Positions 1-11,640 of a stretch of DNA of 64,000 nucleotides are shown here, one piece after another. This stretch comes from Malaya genurostris (Eukaryota > Arthropoda > Insecta > Diptera > Culicidae): positions 97,017,198 through 97,081,197 of the forward strand of contig NC_080572.1 in the NCBI RefSeq assembly GCF_030247185.1, in the 5' to 3' direction. The number at the start of each line of letters is the position of its first letter. The stretch's first letter is position 1. The position numbers and the translations under genes were made by a program. A model generated the notes under the pieces. That model was not told where the DNA came from and ran no database searches. It was given only the letters and a program-made list of their open reading frames with translations.

Positions 1-489
1 CTCTCGGCCTGATCGATGCTTCTTGTTTCGGACTACGTTTTGGTTGTTTCTGCTTTTTATAGGTTCGAAGATTCAAACGTTCTTTAACACGAAGAACATT
101 TGACTTCGAAGTGCCCACTTTTTTGGCCACATCCCGAACTGAAACCTCCTTCTTTTGCTCGAACGCCTTCAGTATACGTTTATCCAACTGAGGGTTAGCA
201 GGACCTTTTTTTCGACCCGTTTTCGGTTTATTCTCAAAGGTGTTATCCTCGCCGAACTTCCTGATTGCATTTCGCATGGCTTTTTCACTTACTCCTTCCA
301 TTTTTGCTATCTTTCTCAGTGACAGTCCGCGTTCTGCTCACCATTTGTACACAATTTTTCGACGTTGTTCTGCTGAAAGTCCACGCATTTCGAAACAAAC
401 TAATGAAAACGAATAAACAACTGCACATTCTGAACCATTGCGAAATGGCAGCGGTTTTTGGTTGCGTCTATACTTTCTGGGACAGTCTT
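1..489 (-). mobile_element. DD37E-type Tc1/mariner transposon, copy A (cut by window edge)
   Basis: The right end of a transposon whose left part lies outside the window. It ends in the inverted repeat CTGGGACAGTCTT, followed by TA at 490-491, the target dinucleotide of this superfamily. The minus strand encodes the N-terminal DNA-binding part of a transposase (initiator ATG complement at 386-388) and agrees closely with copies B (28107-29333) and C (38470-39954). It keeps the A-run near 120-128 that is one base shorter in B and C, so the frame between the helix-turn-helix and the catalytic domain is open here. An in-frame TGA replaces the Cys codon of the KWC motif near residue 22, so it is a pseudogene. 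The family looks like ITmD37E elements of mosquitoes. Confidence 0.85.
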
Positions 490-2260
490 TATTTTTTAAG
501 AGTCTGGATTTTCTTTAACTTCTTCGAAGATTCCGATAAAGGCAATAATTTTTGAGTTACAATGATTTGAAGAAAGAGACTACAAAAGTTTATTATACGT
601 TCTTTCAAAATTTTAGTATTCAGTTGAATCGGGATTTTCATCCAAGGAAAACAAATACTGTGCTATACTGAGAAAAGTTTCATCCAAATCGTATTATGTT
701 AAATCATATGATTCCATTTCTGTAATTGGTCATGTCGAGCTTTTGAAATCAAACTGATTTTTCATGTCACAAAATTAGCTCCGAAGCACACGACGAACAT
801 AATTAATTTTGGAAATCCATCGAATCCATTTGGTTCATCATTGAAAGTTGTTGTGATAGATCACGGGAAAGTTACAATAAATTATGACACGGGAATTTTG
901 CTTCAGATAAATAGACTTCCTACTTGTGCTGTTCACGAAAACGTGTAAAAGTGTTCTGAACACGCGTACCATATAAAACACTAAGCTATCCGATGCTGAT
1001 GTTAGCTTTGGTGTACTGAAATAAGTGTTACCATATCACAAAACTTGCCGTGCAACCCTCGTATTTTATTTTGTTTGTAACGAGTGAATCTCGAAATGCG
1101 GGGTGAATTTCTGATGATTCATTACAATCTCGATCCACAGCTGTTTGTGAAAGCGGAAGTGATTAAATTTGACATGTTTTGACGCCTGCCAAAATTGTGA
1201 GGAAGCTTTTCAGGCAAACCAGTGATTGCAGGGCAGTCTTCAGGATTTCAGGATTCAACCCGAAGCTTTACACTATCCCATGACTTGTAACCGGCATATT
1301 TGATACCTAAATATTATCTTTAACAGCTTATTGTTTTTTTTGGTCTCATATAGTAAAGTCAAATAAAGGTTGGGAAAATCAGCTTTCTTCGTATGATACC
1401 TGACGAAAGTGCTCATTTATTACCCACTAATCGTACAGCGGATTATCTGATTCGAGGAAAATTTCCCACAGCAGACGGAAGATCAAGCCAGCGTTGAATG
1501 ACATTAGAAAACTGAGAAACCATATGAAACATCGTGGATTCCCAGTATAAAGTTGCGACTGTAAAACACTGACAGGCAACTCCATGGGTTTAACTCTATC
1601 GTTCGACGTTTTCCCAGTCGTAAATCGCGTTCAGAATACGGTTTTTGATATCCGATACTCCGGCACTGAGTGGAATTTTTCCGTCCTCCCTCCCACACAT
1701 CTTATCCGGTGTTTTCCGTTATTTTCCCCCTTCGAACGATTCTGCTAGAAACCACAGTACGTATAGAAGTACGTTACGTTGCTGAGCGGTTTCAATTTTC
1801 CTATTGAAAGTGTTGTCACGCGTTGCCTTTTTGAAGTGTGCTGCTATAAATATGATGCAACTCTTCGTCGTCACAGCGCTTCTCACCACGTAGCATCCTC
1901 CGCGGCACAGTGATTGCGAGAAAACCTCAGTATCACCGATGTCACCCGCACAAACCCTCCACCCACTTTTCACTTTTGTGGTCGATTGATTATATTGAAG
2001 CATTAAATATTATTGCATGTGCTGCTGTTCAAACAAGCAAACAGATTCAATTATTCATGAACAATCTCTCAATTTTTATAATCAATCATTACCAAATCCG
2101 AAAATAAATACGAGCTACTGCCTCGATAAATGGATATTTTCACTGGAGCTACCCAAACAAAACAGTGCAGTTACTTTTCAGCCTTTTCGCTGTTTGTTGC
2201 TTTTAGTGATGTTGTTGTTTCTCGTTATTGCTGTTGTGGTCGCTGAGTGCTCAAAATAAA
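490..2260. other. No recognisable gene
   Basis: AT-rich DNA with short open frames on both strands and no domain I recognise. Around 560-700 there is a diverged relative of sequence at 29880-30030 (a shared phrase about GTTTCATCCAAATCG), which suggests an old unnamed repeat. Confidence 0.5.
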
Positions 2261-2985
2261 CCAAAAGACGTGGCAAGCGACACGTTTTTGAAGAGGTTAT
2301 GGAAATTGAAGACAATAAAGTCGACTTGCGGTCGGAACACAGCAAGTCTAGGCAGACATAAATGAGTGGAAAAAGCAACTAATTCTTTGGGTGGTGGGTT
2401 GGGTGGTGGTGGTTTGGCTGTCGTTGTCGGAATCGCGGAACGGGAAGATTATGTCGCGTTTGATGTTTCGGCTTTTGAAGTACAACGGTAGCTGCTGCTG
2501 ATCGGCTTTGTCGGGTGAAGTGTCACCAATTTTAAGATTTACAGACCATTGCGGTTTATGACGAGGCAAGGTTCGGTTTTCATGTTCGAGCATAATTATG
2601 CGGGATACTTTCCGTTTCTTTTCGTTCCGTCTTGCGGTTTACGGTTCGCGATGATGGGCTCATCTTTGAGGTATCGATCCGTGCCGAACGAGCGAAGCCG
2701 TAAATGAGAATGCATGACAGCGAGGTGGTGAGTGATGAAAGTGCATTAATTTTACAACTCAATTTGGATAAACGGTGCGGGACATTTCGGAAACATGGTG
2801 ATAAATATCATGTTTAGTGAAGTATAGAGTAATTTAGCAATTGTGACATAATCAATAATTCCAAGGATAGCGAAATCAATTTATCGGGTAAGAAACGATA
2901 GAATATTCTTCTTTTTCAGCTTACGATTAGCTGGATCTTGTGATTTGTTCCTTTTGTTATATTTTGATATTCAGCTAATTAAGTG
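2261..2985. other. Single-copy-looking segment, function unknown
   Basis: This stretch is richer in G+C than its surroundings and shares no phrase with other parts of the window. Open frames exist in several frames on both strands with no recognisable protein. It may be host regulatory or intronic DNA, but nothing in the sequence proves that. Confidence 0.3.
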
Positions 2986-2987
2986 GC

Positions 2988-3041
2988 CGCATTGGTTCGC
3001 TATGCACGCCCTTGTCCATTGGATCGACGTTGCTGTTATTG
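2988..3041 (-). pseudogene. Short fragment of LINE ORF1 C-terminus
   Basis: The minus strand matches about 53 bp of the ORF1 tail at 17781-17834 with roughly 85% identity. Translated, both give an acidic tail with a shared V-x-PMD...SEP pattern. It is a tiny relic of the same LINE family, sitting about 100 bases upstream of an R1 repeat end. Confidence 0.5.
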
Positions 3042-3149
3042 TTCTTGTTATTATAGCGAGAGTTTTCTCTTTTATTAATTAGTACAATATAAAAATGAGG
3101 TGGTTGGAAACCTAAATAACTACTTGATAATCAATTATATTAGGAAAAA

Positions 3150-3570
3150 CCTCTTTTAATCCACCTAGTGGTGTAATGCTGCCTTTCTCATATTACTCAT
3201 AACATCATAAATATTACAGTGGAATTTGCAAAAACAACTGTTCATTGAATAGAAGTAGGAAAGTTCGTTTGGACCTAATCTAACAAAATCTTCAAATCCT
3301 GTTCAGCCTTTAGTTCCGGAACCGGAAGTACTATCCACAACAAATTTAGGAATTCTGTATGAAACTGTAAGACTGCTTTGAACCTAGAAGTTTGCGAAAA
3401 TCGATTTGGCCATATTGAAGAAAAGTGAGTGGGATCCTGATCACTATTTCCAATTCTTCCGAAACCGGATTCAGATGACCGGAACAGCCGAAGTTGGTTC
3501 GTTTGCCAGCAACAAGTATGACCTAAAAATTGGAACAGTTTTGAACCTAGTTAATCCTAGACTTACTATC
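3150..3570 (-). repeat. Interspersed repeat family R1, reverse copy
   Basis: It begins with the reverse complement of the R1 terminus (TTAATCCACCTAGTGGTGTA) followed by GCCTTTCTCAT. The interior has the R1 signatures: repeated 'TTCCGGAACCGGAAGT', 'GAAAATCG' and 'AAACTGTAAGA' phrases. No coding capacity is seen. Confidence 0.7.
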
Positions 3571-3678
3571 TCATGATCTATTTCGATTAAATCAATTAAA
3601 CGAAATCTAACAAACGAAGCGAACCTGCGTTTATGTTACTTCTGTATTAGAGATGGTCGGGTATAGAAATTCTTATAC

Positions 3679-3895
3679 CCGAACCCGACCCGTACCCGAG
3701 TGATCAGCAAAAAAAATTACCCGTACCCGACCCGTACCCGAGTGATCAGCAAAAAAAATTACCCGTACCCGACCCGTACCCGATTAAAAATTTAAAAAAT
3801 TACCCGTACCCGACCCGTACCCGATCAATAATAAAAAATTTTACCCGTACCCGACCCGTACCCGATTAAAAATTACCTGTACCCGTACCCGACCC
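3679..3895. repeat. Subterminal CCCGTACCCGACCCG array, left
   Basis: Five to six blocks of TACCCGTACCCGACCCG are separated by AT-rich spacers, with two exact copies of a spacer containing GAGTGATCAGC. They lie directly inside the left terminus of the hAT-like element and mirror the array at its right end. Confidence 0.85.
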
Positions 3896-4020
3896 GAATG
3901 AGTAGTAAAAAGTTTACCAAAATTCAGGATGGAAAAAATAAAGTGTTTAAGATAGCGAGCTAGATAGAGCGTATCAGGCTCTAGTTTGTAAGTAAAATAC
4001 ATTAAAATGCTTGTTTACAT

Positions 4021-4772
4021 TTAAGGTAGCGCTTCGCCGTGGTCACAGGAGTTCGCTGCCTATCCCGGGGTTTCACGCACTTTACCCAAAATTGTGAGAA
4101 AACGGGGAAGAAAACGGAAATTCCAAGAACATACGATTGTAGATAATTAATTTTTCTATCGATTCGTATATAAATTGTGCCTGATAAACATTTTTATCGA
4201 AAGATTTCGTGCGAGTTATAAAAATAAATGAGTTTTTCCTTATTCTTTCGCACGCACACAATGTCAACGCATGCATTGGGGTGTGCAAAATGCTACATGC
4301 GGTAGACGCTAACAACATTTCTTTTGTTTTCGTTGTCCGTTCTCTCTGCGTAAACGTTGAATATAGATGAGTAGAAAATGTAAGTAAGTGTTACTACTTT
4401 GTATAATAATTTCTATTCATGTTTCAGTAGAACCAGAAATCAGTAAAGATTTTCATCGCTACTAGCTTTGACGCTTTGTTGAAAACGTAGCACATCCCTA
4501 CATATGCGAGTTGTTTATAGCGAGAAAAGGAAAAAAGAAAACCAAATTTTAACAAAACTCGCACGAAATCTCGCGAAAGAAAAGCTTTCTAACTGATATT
4601 TTTCGCCAAATGCATAGTAAAATCATTTACCTACAATCGTATGTTTTTGATTTTTCGTGAATCGGGTTAGTATTTTAGAAATTTGCAATTTAGGGTGAAA
4701 TTTCGGCGACAAAGCAAGAGGAAGCAGTGAGTTGTCTTGCTTCGACCTGACCACGGCGAAGCGCTACCTTAA
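4021..4772. mobile_element. piggyBac-like MITE at TTAA, nested in the hAT-like element
   Basis: The termini are TTAAGGTAGCGCTTCGCCGT at 4021 and its exact reverse complement ending at 4772; the inverted repeat extends 25 bp including TTAA. TTAA at both tips is the piggyBac-type target duplication. An alternative reading, a 4-bp ACAT duplication outside the TTAA (4017-4020 and 4773-4776), also fits. The interior of about 750 bp is non-coding. Confidence 0.7.
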
Positions 4773-5383
4773 ACATATAAATACACTGTGAAGCGTGAAT
4801 AGATTTCCTATGTCTTTGGTACTTTATACTTATTTACAAATGTCATAAAGGGAGTAATATCTACTCAAATTTTTCGAGAAGCATATTTATCCAAAATGTA
4901 ATACCCGTTGTATTCAATTTTGGGTAGGTATGGTTTTTACGAAACAGTGCGACTTTTGATCCAATTCTTTAGAACCACAAGTAAGCGTGCTCATTATCTT
5001 GACACACAAATAAAAATTCACATTAGAATCACTTGAAAAATCACGAACATCCCCTAAAATTAATAGAGTATCATCGGTTCGTTTACGTGAATTGACCAAA
5101 CATCAAATAATTCACGTGTATTCCCGGTGTGAAAAATTCAATTTTGAAAATGTTGAACTGTGAGTCCTTCAAGTGTAAGTAGTTTGAACATTTGTGAGAA
5201 AATTTTTTTTGGTTACATTTTTTTTACTACAAAGCAAAATGAATTATGATTTTGATTTAAATTATTCTGTCAAATATGCCCGTTTTGTAAGCCTCACAAA
5301 CCCACACTAACGATGTTAACGGGAGCTGGTGGTTTTTACAGCCATTGAACTTCTGTTCCACCTCCCTTGGAACCCTCAACGAG

Positions 5384-6164
5384 CAGGGCTTGTATTGTGA
5401 ATCCTCAAACGAACGAAGCAACAAAAAATATCTGCTGTGAACACTTTGCTTGACATAGCTGAATGAGAGACCTATATTAGAGAGAAACTGGATGCGTGAG
5501 AGTATATGCTACTGAGCAGACCAATTCCCCTTGCCAAGTAAACTGTCTGTGCTCTCAGTCTCAGTTAACACATGAACTAAGCAATCCATGACAATGTAAT
5601 GAAATGAAGGGTTCGCTCTCGTTAGTATTGTACGAGAAAGAAGACCTTGCCTCACGGTGTGCTACAAGACGCGAAGCAAAGTCATATAGGCAGTGTTTAC
5701 GGTTTATTTTTAAAAAGTAGGTTTACAGAAATCATTTTTAACATAATGTTCGCATTCCAAGACCAAATTTGATCACATTTCAAACATACTTTAAACATTT
5801 TATAGCAGAAGTTTTGCATTTGAGCCCATTTTCAAAACGATCAATTTGTTTCTTGACAGTTTACACTGTGTATATATCCGAGAAACACTAAAAGCAATGT
5901 TCTTTAAGTTAATATTCTTCGGAACTAAAAGTTATAAAACTAGTTTCCTCATAGGCATCTACAATATTAGAACCATTCATCAAATGCTAACCTCATGAAG
6001 CATAGGTCTCAGCAAGCGGGCATATTCATGAACTAATGAACGAACGAAGCAGCTCTCCTGGCTTGGGTTGCGCTGTGAATTCTACCTGACATACGAATGT
6101 GTGTGAATAGCACAGATGGTGAAATCCTTTCGTTCATATTCGTTGCTTCAATTTGCAAGCCCTG
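5384..6164. mobile_element. hAT-like MITE with perfect 8-bp target duplication
   Basis: The termini are CAGGGCTTG and CAAGCCCTG, and the flanking direct repeat TCAACGAG (5376-5383 and 6165-6172) is identical on both sides. The 781-bp interior has no transposase. Terminal CAGGG and an 8-bp duplication fit hAT. It sits within the older hAT-like element and must have landed after it. Confidence 0.8.
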
Positions 6165-7133
6165 TCAACGAGTGAACACGGTGAAAATTTGAGCATTTCG
6201 CGTGAAAAGATTTTCACCCGTACTTTTGCGACTGTCACGCATCGAGATTTTCAGTGAAAAGAAACGTAAATTAACTCGACGTCAACATTTCAAAAGGGCC
6301 TAAAAACAATTGACAGATTTTCTTTGTTTACTTTCTCTTTCGACTATATCTGCGTTATTATACAAAAACGTTCGTTACATATTTGGTAATGTTGGAAACA
6401 TGGAGATATTATCTTTCATTCTACACGAATACTTTGTAGGTACACGTGAAAATTAAGGAGATCATTGGTTTATGTGCCCTTATGAAATGTTGGCATCGAA
6501 CTGGCAATATAGCTCAACTTGCTGTGCCATCAATCGGTGTCATTTCAAGTGAGGTGACACCACCCAGAAGTGAAGAATAAGAAGAACTTCTATGCAGATT
6601 TTCTGAAATGAATGTTCATGTTTTTATGGTTAGAATCCTAATGATTTATATGTAAATTTTGAAAATCTTCAACGAATATTTAAAATAACAGTTTTCTGGT
6701 ATCTGAATGTGATATGAGTACTACACTACATTTTATATATTAATCATGTAATTTTTACTGGATTGTGCATTAAACAGCTTTAAAATGGCAGTTCATTAAA
6801 ACCTACGTGAAAAGTATGGTCTGACCGCAACATTTTAGAGCTAAGGCAGTGTGTCTTATTAAATATGTTATAAAAAAGTAGGGTGGAAAATAGTCACATA
6901 ACTTTTCGCGTAACTATGATTGATCGTTTTTTTTAAATGAAGAAAAGAAATGTTTTTTTCTGGAAAAAGATGCCAGTTTTTAGGTCTGGTTCTAGGCGCG
7001 AATGTCAAAACCCCTTGAATCAAATTGTTTATTTTTCGGAACCACTTTTTTTGGCAATAAAAAATTCTCGTCAACGTGTAAACATATTTATGTGAAGTAC
7101 AAATGGTCGGGTAATCGATCAGAAAAAAAAAAT

Positions 7134-7312
7134 TTACCCGTACCCGACCCGTACCCGAGTGAGTAGTAAATTTTTTTACCCGACCCGACCCGTACCCGAG
7201 TAAGCAGTAATTTTTTTTTACCCGTACCCGACCCGTACCCGATTGAAAATAAAAATTTTTACCCGTACCCGACCAAAAACCCGTCGGGTACGGGTACGGG
7301 TTGGGTTTCGGG
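7134..7312. repeat. Subterminal CCCGTACCCGACCCG array, right
   Basis: Four blocks of the same unit as at 3679-3895, ending in an inverted block (CGGGTACGGGTACGGG, 7284-7300) next to the right terminus. The array lacks a coding frame, although it keeps a long open frame on the minus strand because the unit has few stop codons. Confidence 0.8.
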
Positions 7313-7400
7313 TAAAATACCCGATACCCGACCATCTCTATTCTGCATATGTAAGTCAAGCTAAACAGCATGAATCAGCAGCATAAAACATGTAGTAGGA

Positions 7401-7430
7401 TTATTACTTTTATTATTATTATTATTATTG
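7401..7430 (+). repeat. TTA/TAT microsatellite
   Basis: A short run of ATT trinucleotides next to the right target duplication of the hAT-like element. Confidence 0.8.
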
Positions 7431-7484
7431 ACATCATTACACCACCGGCACGGTATTACTGCACTACCGGATGTGAAAATGGCA

Positions 7485-8205
7485 TATTTTTGCCTTTCTC
7501 ATATAGAAAGGTTATGCAATCACTTGAAAAACCGACTAGTGTCATATACCATTTGACTCAGTTCACCGAGCTGAGCAATGTCTGTGTGTGTGTACCGAAG
7601 TACCGGAAATAGTGGTCATATATACCAAAACGGATCTCACTCACTTTTCTCAGCGATGGTTTGACCGATTTCCACAAACTTAGATTCAAATGAAAGGTCT
7701 TCTGGTTCCATACGGAATTCCTGAATTTAATCCGGATCAGACTTACGTTTCCGGAGATATAGGGTAAAGTGTGTTCAATATTGTACACCGTCACTTAAAC
7801 TGGCGGAACAAAAACCGTAAAAAATGTTATATACTGAACTCTAAACCGTTAATCCCAATCTTAGGGTCAATTGAAAGGTCTTATGGTCTTACCAAAAATT
7901 ACTGCATATTTTCGGATGCAACAAACATTTAAATCGTAGTTGGTGACGGTACGAACCGACTTTGATTATACCGGTTCTCGGGTTCCGGTGCCAGAAGTGC
8001 ATATAATAGTGAACCCACTTCGTTTTCTTAAGGATGACCTACGCAATCAAAGCACTGTTTTATTCTGTATGTTGTACTAGCTAATGCACAAACAATCTCT
8101 TGGTTTCTTTCAAAAATCTAAGAAAATTTATTTGAATAGAATACAACAATATTATACATGAGAAAGGTATCATTACACCACTAGGTGGATTAAAACAGGT
8201 TTTTC
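7485..8205 (+). repeat. R1 interspersed repeat, near full-length forward copy
   Basis: It starts with TGCCTTTCTCATATAGAAAG, contains a short TG-rich block (GTCTGTGTGTGTGT near 7580) and ends with GAGAAAGGTATCATTACACC followed by ACTAGGTGGATTAAAACAGG. I use this copy as the reference for R1. The interior repeats paragraphs of about 150-180 bp, each with a 'CCGGAACCGG' type motif, a 'GAAAGGTC' phrase and a 'CACAAACTTAGATTC' phrase. No protein is encoded. It is probably a non-autonomous element, class unclear. Confidence 0.75.
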
Positions 8206-8439
8206 AAATAAATTTGAATTCATTGACATTCGTTTATTCTTTTGATCGTACTGATCATAAAATAGCTATAATTTTAATCAACCGTAGCACCACCTTTTAC
8301 CAATATTACACACTAGTAGCAGACATCCGTAACCGTTTCGATTTCTTCATAGCGTGTACGAAATAGAACAAAGCACGCATCGTTCGTTTCGTGTTTTCTT
8401 TTTTCTTAGGTGTTATACATATTGTCATTTTATATGGCG

Positions 8440-9140
8440 ATTTGAAAACTTTGACACTCATCGCCATGTAACTGCGGAACCGGAAGTCTGATCCGGATGA
8501 AATTTCACAGTAGCTTTAAAGATAATATGAGTTCTAATTCAAATCAAGATATGTGAAAATCGGTTTTGTACCTGTTTTTGTACCATCGTTTGTGAAAAAA
8601 TACTAATAAAATTGGTAGTTTTCCACTTATCACGCGTTAGTTCCGGAGCCGGATGTCGGATCTGGATAAAATGTTCAAGTAATTTTTAGGAAACCATAAG
8701 ACCTTTCATTTGAATCTTACTTTATGAAAATCGGTTGAGCTTTTTCAGAGAAAAATGAATGCACACTTTTTCTCTATTTTTTACATCTCACCATGTAACT
8801 CCGGAACCGGAAGTCAGATCCAAATGAAATTCAACAGCAGGCTATGGGACCATAAGACCTTGTATTTGAATCTTAGTTTGTGAAAATCGGTTTAGCCATT
8901 TCTAAAACATAGAGTGCATATTTTTACCATTTTTTTGGTGCATATCATCCTATATCCTCGGAACCGGAAGTCGAAGCTCGGGATGAAATTCAATAGCAAG
9001 CTATGGGATCATTTTAATCTTTTAATTTAATTTTAATCATTTTAATCATACACACAGATATTTGCTCAGTTCGTCGGCCTCGGTTCAAAACTCGGTTTTC
9101 ACTGTAATTGCATAGCCTTTCTATATGAAAAAAGTAAAAA
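8440..9140 (-). repeat. R1 interspersed repeat, reverse copy
   Basis: The same paragraphs as 7485-8205 in the opposite orientation, ending at 9105-9140 with the reverse complement of the R1 start (TGCATAGCCTTTCTATATGA). With the previous copy it forms a head-to-head pair separated by about 240 bp. Confidence 0.7.
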
Positions 9141-9147
9141 TTAATAC

Positions 9148-9215
9148 TGATAGCGACCGCCGCGACTTGAACCGAGGATCATTCGATCGCATAAATCGCC
9201 TCAAACCTGTCAGGG
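9148..9215 (-). repeat. tRNA-derived SINE-like piece (family S3)
   Basis: On the minus strand it holds a box B-like CGGTTCAAGTCGCGG and a matching tail shared with 44064-44150. It is abutted to the R1 copy. The upstream half is diverged and no clean cloverleaf forms. Confidence 0.45.
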
Positions 9216-10400
9216 TATTTGATCTTATACATGAACGAAAAAATTGGTTTGTATAGAGTTCCTCATAATCTCATCATCACTACTCATCATAAACCTCGTG
9301 TCGATTGGTCAACGGAATTGTTGAAAAAACTCAAAAGATATCTATGCCCAACTTTTTTTCTCGGTTATGCAAAAACCTTTCGGACAAACTTTGAATTCCT
9401 GTAGACACGTGAGATACTTCTTAACCTTCAGACAATGGCCGTCCTCCTATATACAGTTAGCTGGTATCGTTTTAATACTGGTATGACAATTTCTGTAATT
9501 ACTATCGATATTGTGCTGTTCAGCATTATTAAATATTGAACAAAATTCATTTCATTCCGTTCATTTTAGGGTCAACAAATCGACTGTACAAATAGTACTG
9601 CATACAATTTTTTCCTCCGATGAGAAAAAAACTAATCGATTGGAAAAAGGAAACGTTTAAGTTCTATTCGTAATCACGTCATTCCGGATATGTCTCTGAC
9701 GTTACTCATCCAACTATTTTTTGTTTAAATTAGTAGAGCTAACCACTATTCTGGGCGTTTTATTTGTATATTTTATATTTTTCCTGTATATTTTCCTTTA
9801 TCAAACGTGTCTGAATTACGTAATACTTCGTATATGATGTTGAATTACGAATTACGACTTGGCACCAGAAAACGAAGTTTGATTGTCTCGATAATCTTTT
9901 TTATCAAAGAGCAATTCAGAAATGGGTAACAAGTCATCAGACTTCACATTTTTTGATTGAGACTTGCTACACGTCTTTAGCTTAGCAAATCATCCATTTT
10001 TTACATGGGCAGAATTTAAATATTTTAAGTTGGCCGAAAATAGTGTTTTTAGCGTAGAACTACGTCTTTCTCAACTATACACACCTGGGTGCATTTTCAA
10101 AATTTCACAACACGAGACTGTAACGAAATTACTCCAGATTTGATTCCCTGATAATTTTTCCTTGTTTAAGTATTTCCTTAATTCTTTCACGAAACGAATA
10201 TAGCGTTTGTTGCGTAACAGTTGTTTAAATAGTAAAAAAGAGATCCAAAAGACAAAACAAAAAAAATCACCAAATCTACAAATAAACTCTGTTACACATT
10301 TTCTAACTTGAGTCTATGATAATCCACGAACGTAGATACATTGCATGCGCAGAATGCCATCTACGTCAAGACAAAGGAACTACACACAGCATCATTCAAC
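9216..10400. other. No gene seen
   Basis: AT-rich, no repeat that I can match to the rest of the window, and no open frame longer than about 60 codons. Confidence 0.5.
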
Positions 10401-10419
10401 TGGTGCTTCGGTCAATGAC

Positions 10420-11640
10420 GAATCTGTGAGCAGTCTTGCTGCGGGACGTTCGCAGAGTGAGTTTCACTTGAAAGAGAATCGATAACATAATCATCCAGCT
10501 GCCGGTCGTTTGCATTGAAGCAAAATGTACCGTGAAGTGAACACCAGTGGAGAAAGTTGCACGAATCAACCTAGAAGGACTGTAAATGATTACAAAAGTG
10601 CTATGAAAATCGGTCAATTTAAAAAAAAAGCGGCTCAGAAGTAAAAATCGATATTTTAGTGCATCGTTCGCAGCGCAAACATTCAGCAGCTTTGCGATAC
10701 AGAAAAATGCGAGCAGTGTTCAATGCAAATTCTAAATCAAATAATCAACATCAAAATTCAGTGTTGTTGCTATTTTGCAGTCGTTAAGACCGCCTATCTG
10801 TCAAAAAGATGCGAACGAAATCACGTTAACAGAAAACACTCCACAAAATTTTTTTTCAGTATTGTATCAATCCGCATTGTGGACAGTTCTGCTGCAGGAC
10901 GGACGAAAAAAATAGAACTGCCATCACTTCCCTGGCCTATTGCGTTAGTAAGAAACGAACGATTGGAATCGGCTTTGTTCATTGTTGTTTAGTGCAATGT
11001 TCGCAGTGCAAATTTTGCTACGTCATCATTCAGTAGCTGATCGTTTGCATTCGAATAAAATTCACCGAAAAGTGAACGACAACGGAAAAAAATCAATTAT
11101 TCGACTCTTCCAAGGGCCAAAAAAATTTCGCGATGAGGTATAAGAAATATTCTTTCATTAAAATATGTAAGCAAATTAGATGTAAAATAATTAGTTCAGT
11201 GCAAACCCATCACAACATTATCAATTTAGAGCATCGCAGTTTGCAAAGCAAACTTCTCATCAAACAAGTGCAAATAAATTCAATATTCAGCTGCTGCTTT
11301 GCTCCACAATTCAACACTTCCAAGGGCCAGAAATAAATCTCAAGTATGATTATGACAGTTTCAAGGCAGTAGCATTATAAAAGGAAACGGCAAATCGGAA
11401 ATGAAGTAATCTACCTCAAAATTCTGTATGTTAACAAAATGTTTAAAAATTGTTTCAGTATCGAATTAATCCGCACTGTGAGCAGTTCTGCTGCAGGACG
11501 AACGAGAAAGGTGAATCCTTCTGCGCCAAAGAAAAACGAACGATTGATCTACTCTGTACATCGTTCGCGCCGTTGAATATCTTCAAACAAGTGCAGAAAA
11601 TACAGCAAATTATGAACACAACTGAGAGAATATACTAATC
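10420..11640 (+). repeat. Degenerate long-period tandem repeat (about 450-600 bp)
   Basis: Three related segments recur: GAGCAGTCTTGCTGCGGGAC (10428), GACAGTTCTGCTGCAGGACG (10880) and GAGCAGTTCTGCTGCAGGAC (11480), the last two preceded by a 'CAGTAT...AATCCGCA' phrase and followed by 'AACGAACGATTG'. A 'CTTCCAAGGGCCA' phrase also recurs (11108, 11318). The units are diverged and no conserved reading frame runs through all of them. Confidence 0.6.

Larger units (their letters stand above)
3648..7340. mobile_element. hAT-like non-autonomous transposon (3.7 kb)
   Basis: Both ends carry the same 17-bp inverted repeat, TAGAGATGGTCGGGTAT. The flanks are TTCTGTAT (3640-3647) and TTCTGCAT (7341-7348), an 8-bp target duplication with one transition, the length expected of hAT elements. 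Just inside each end is an array of CCCGTACCCGACCCG repeats in the same sense (3679-3895 and 7134-7275), probably subterminal transposase-binding repeats or a minisatellite grown from the terminus. No transposase frame is present; the longest open frames are repeat translations. Two smaller elements (4021-4772 and 5384-6164) are nested inside, so the original element was about 2.2 kb. Confidence 0.8.

Noticed and set aside
3679..3895. CRISPR-like array (repeats with similar spacers)
   Set aside because: The spacers are AT-rich, short and nearly identical, the setting is eukaryotic, and the array belongs to a transposon terminus.
6868..7371. 167-codon minus-strand frame with GTGRVRV repeats
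   Set aside because: It is the CCCGTACCCGACCCG subterminal array read as protein; the unit lacks stops and repeats give the pattern.
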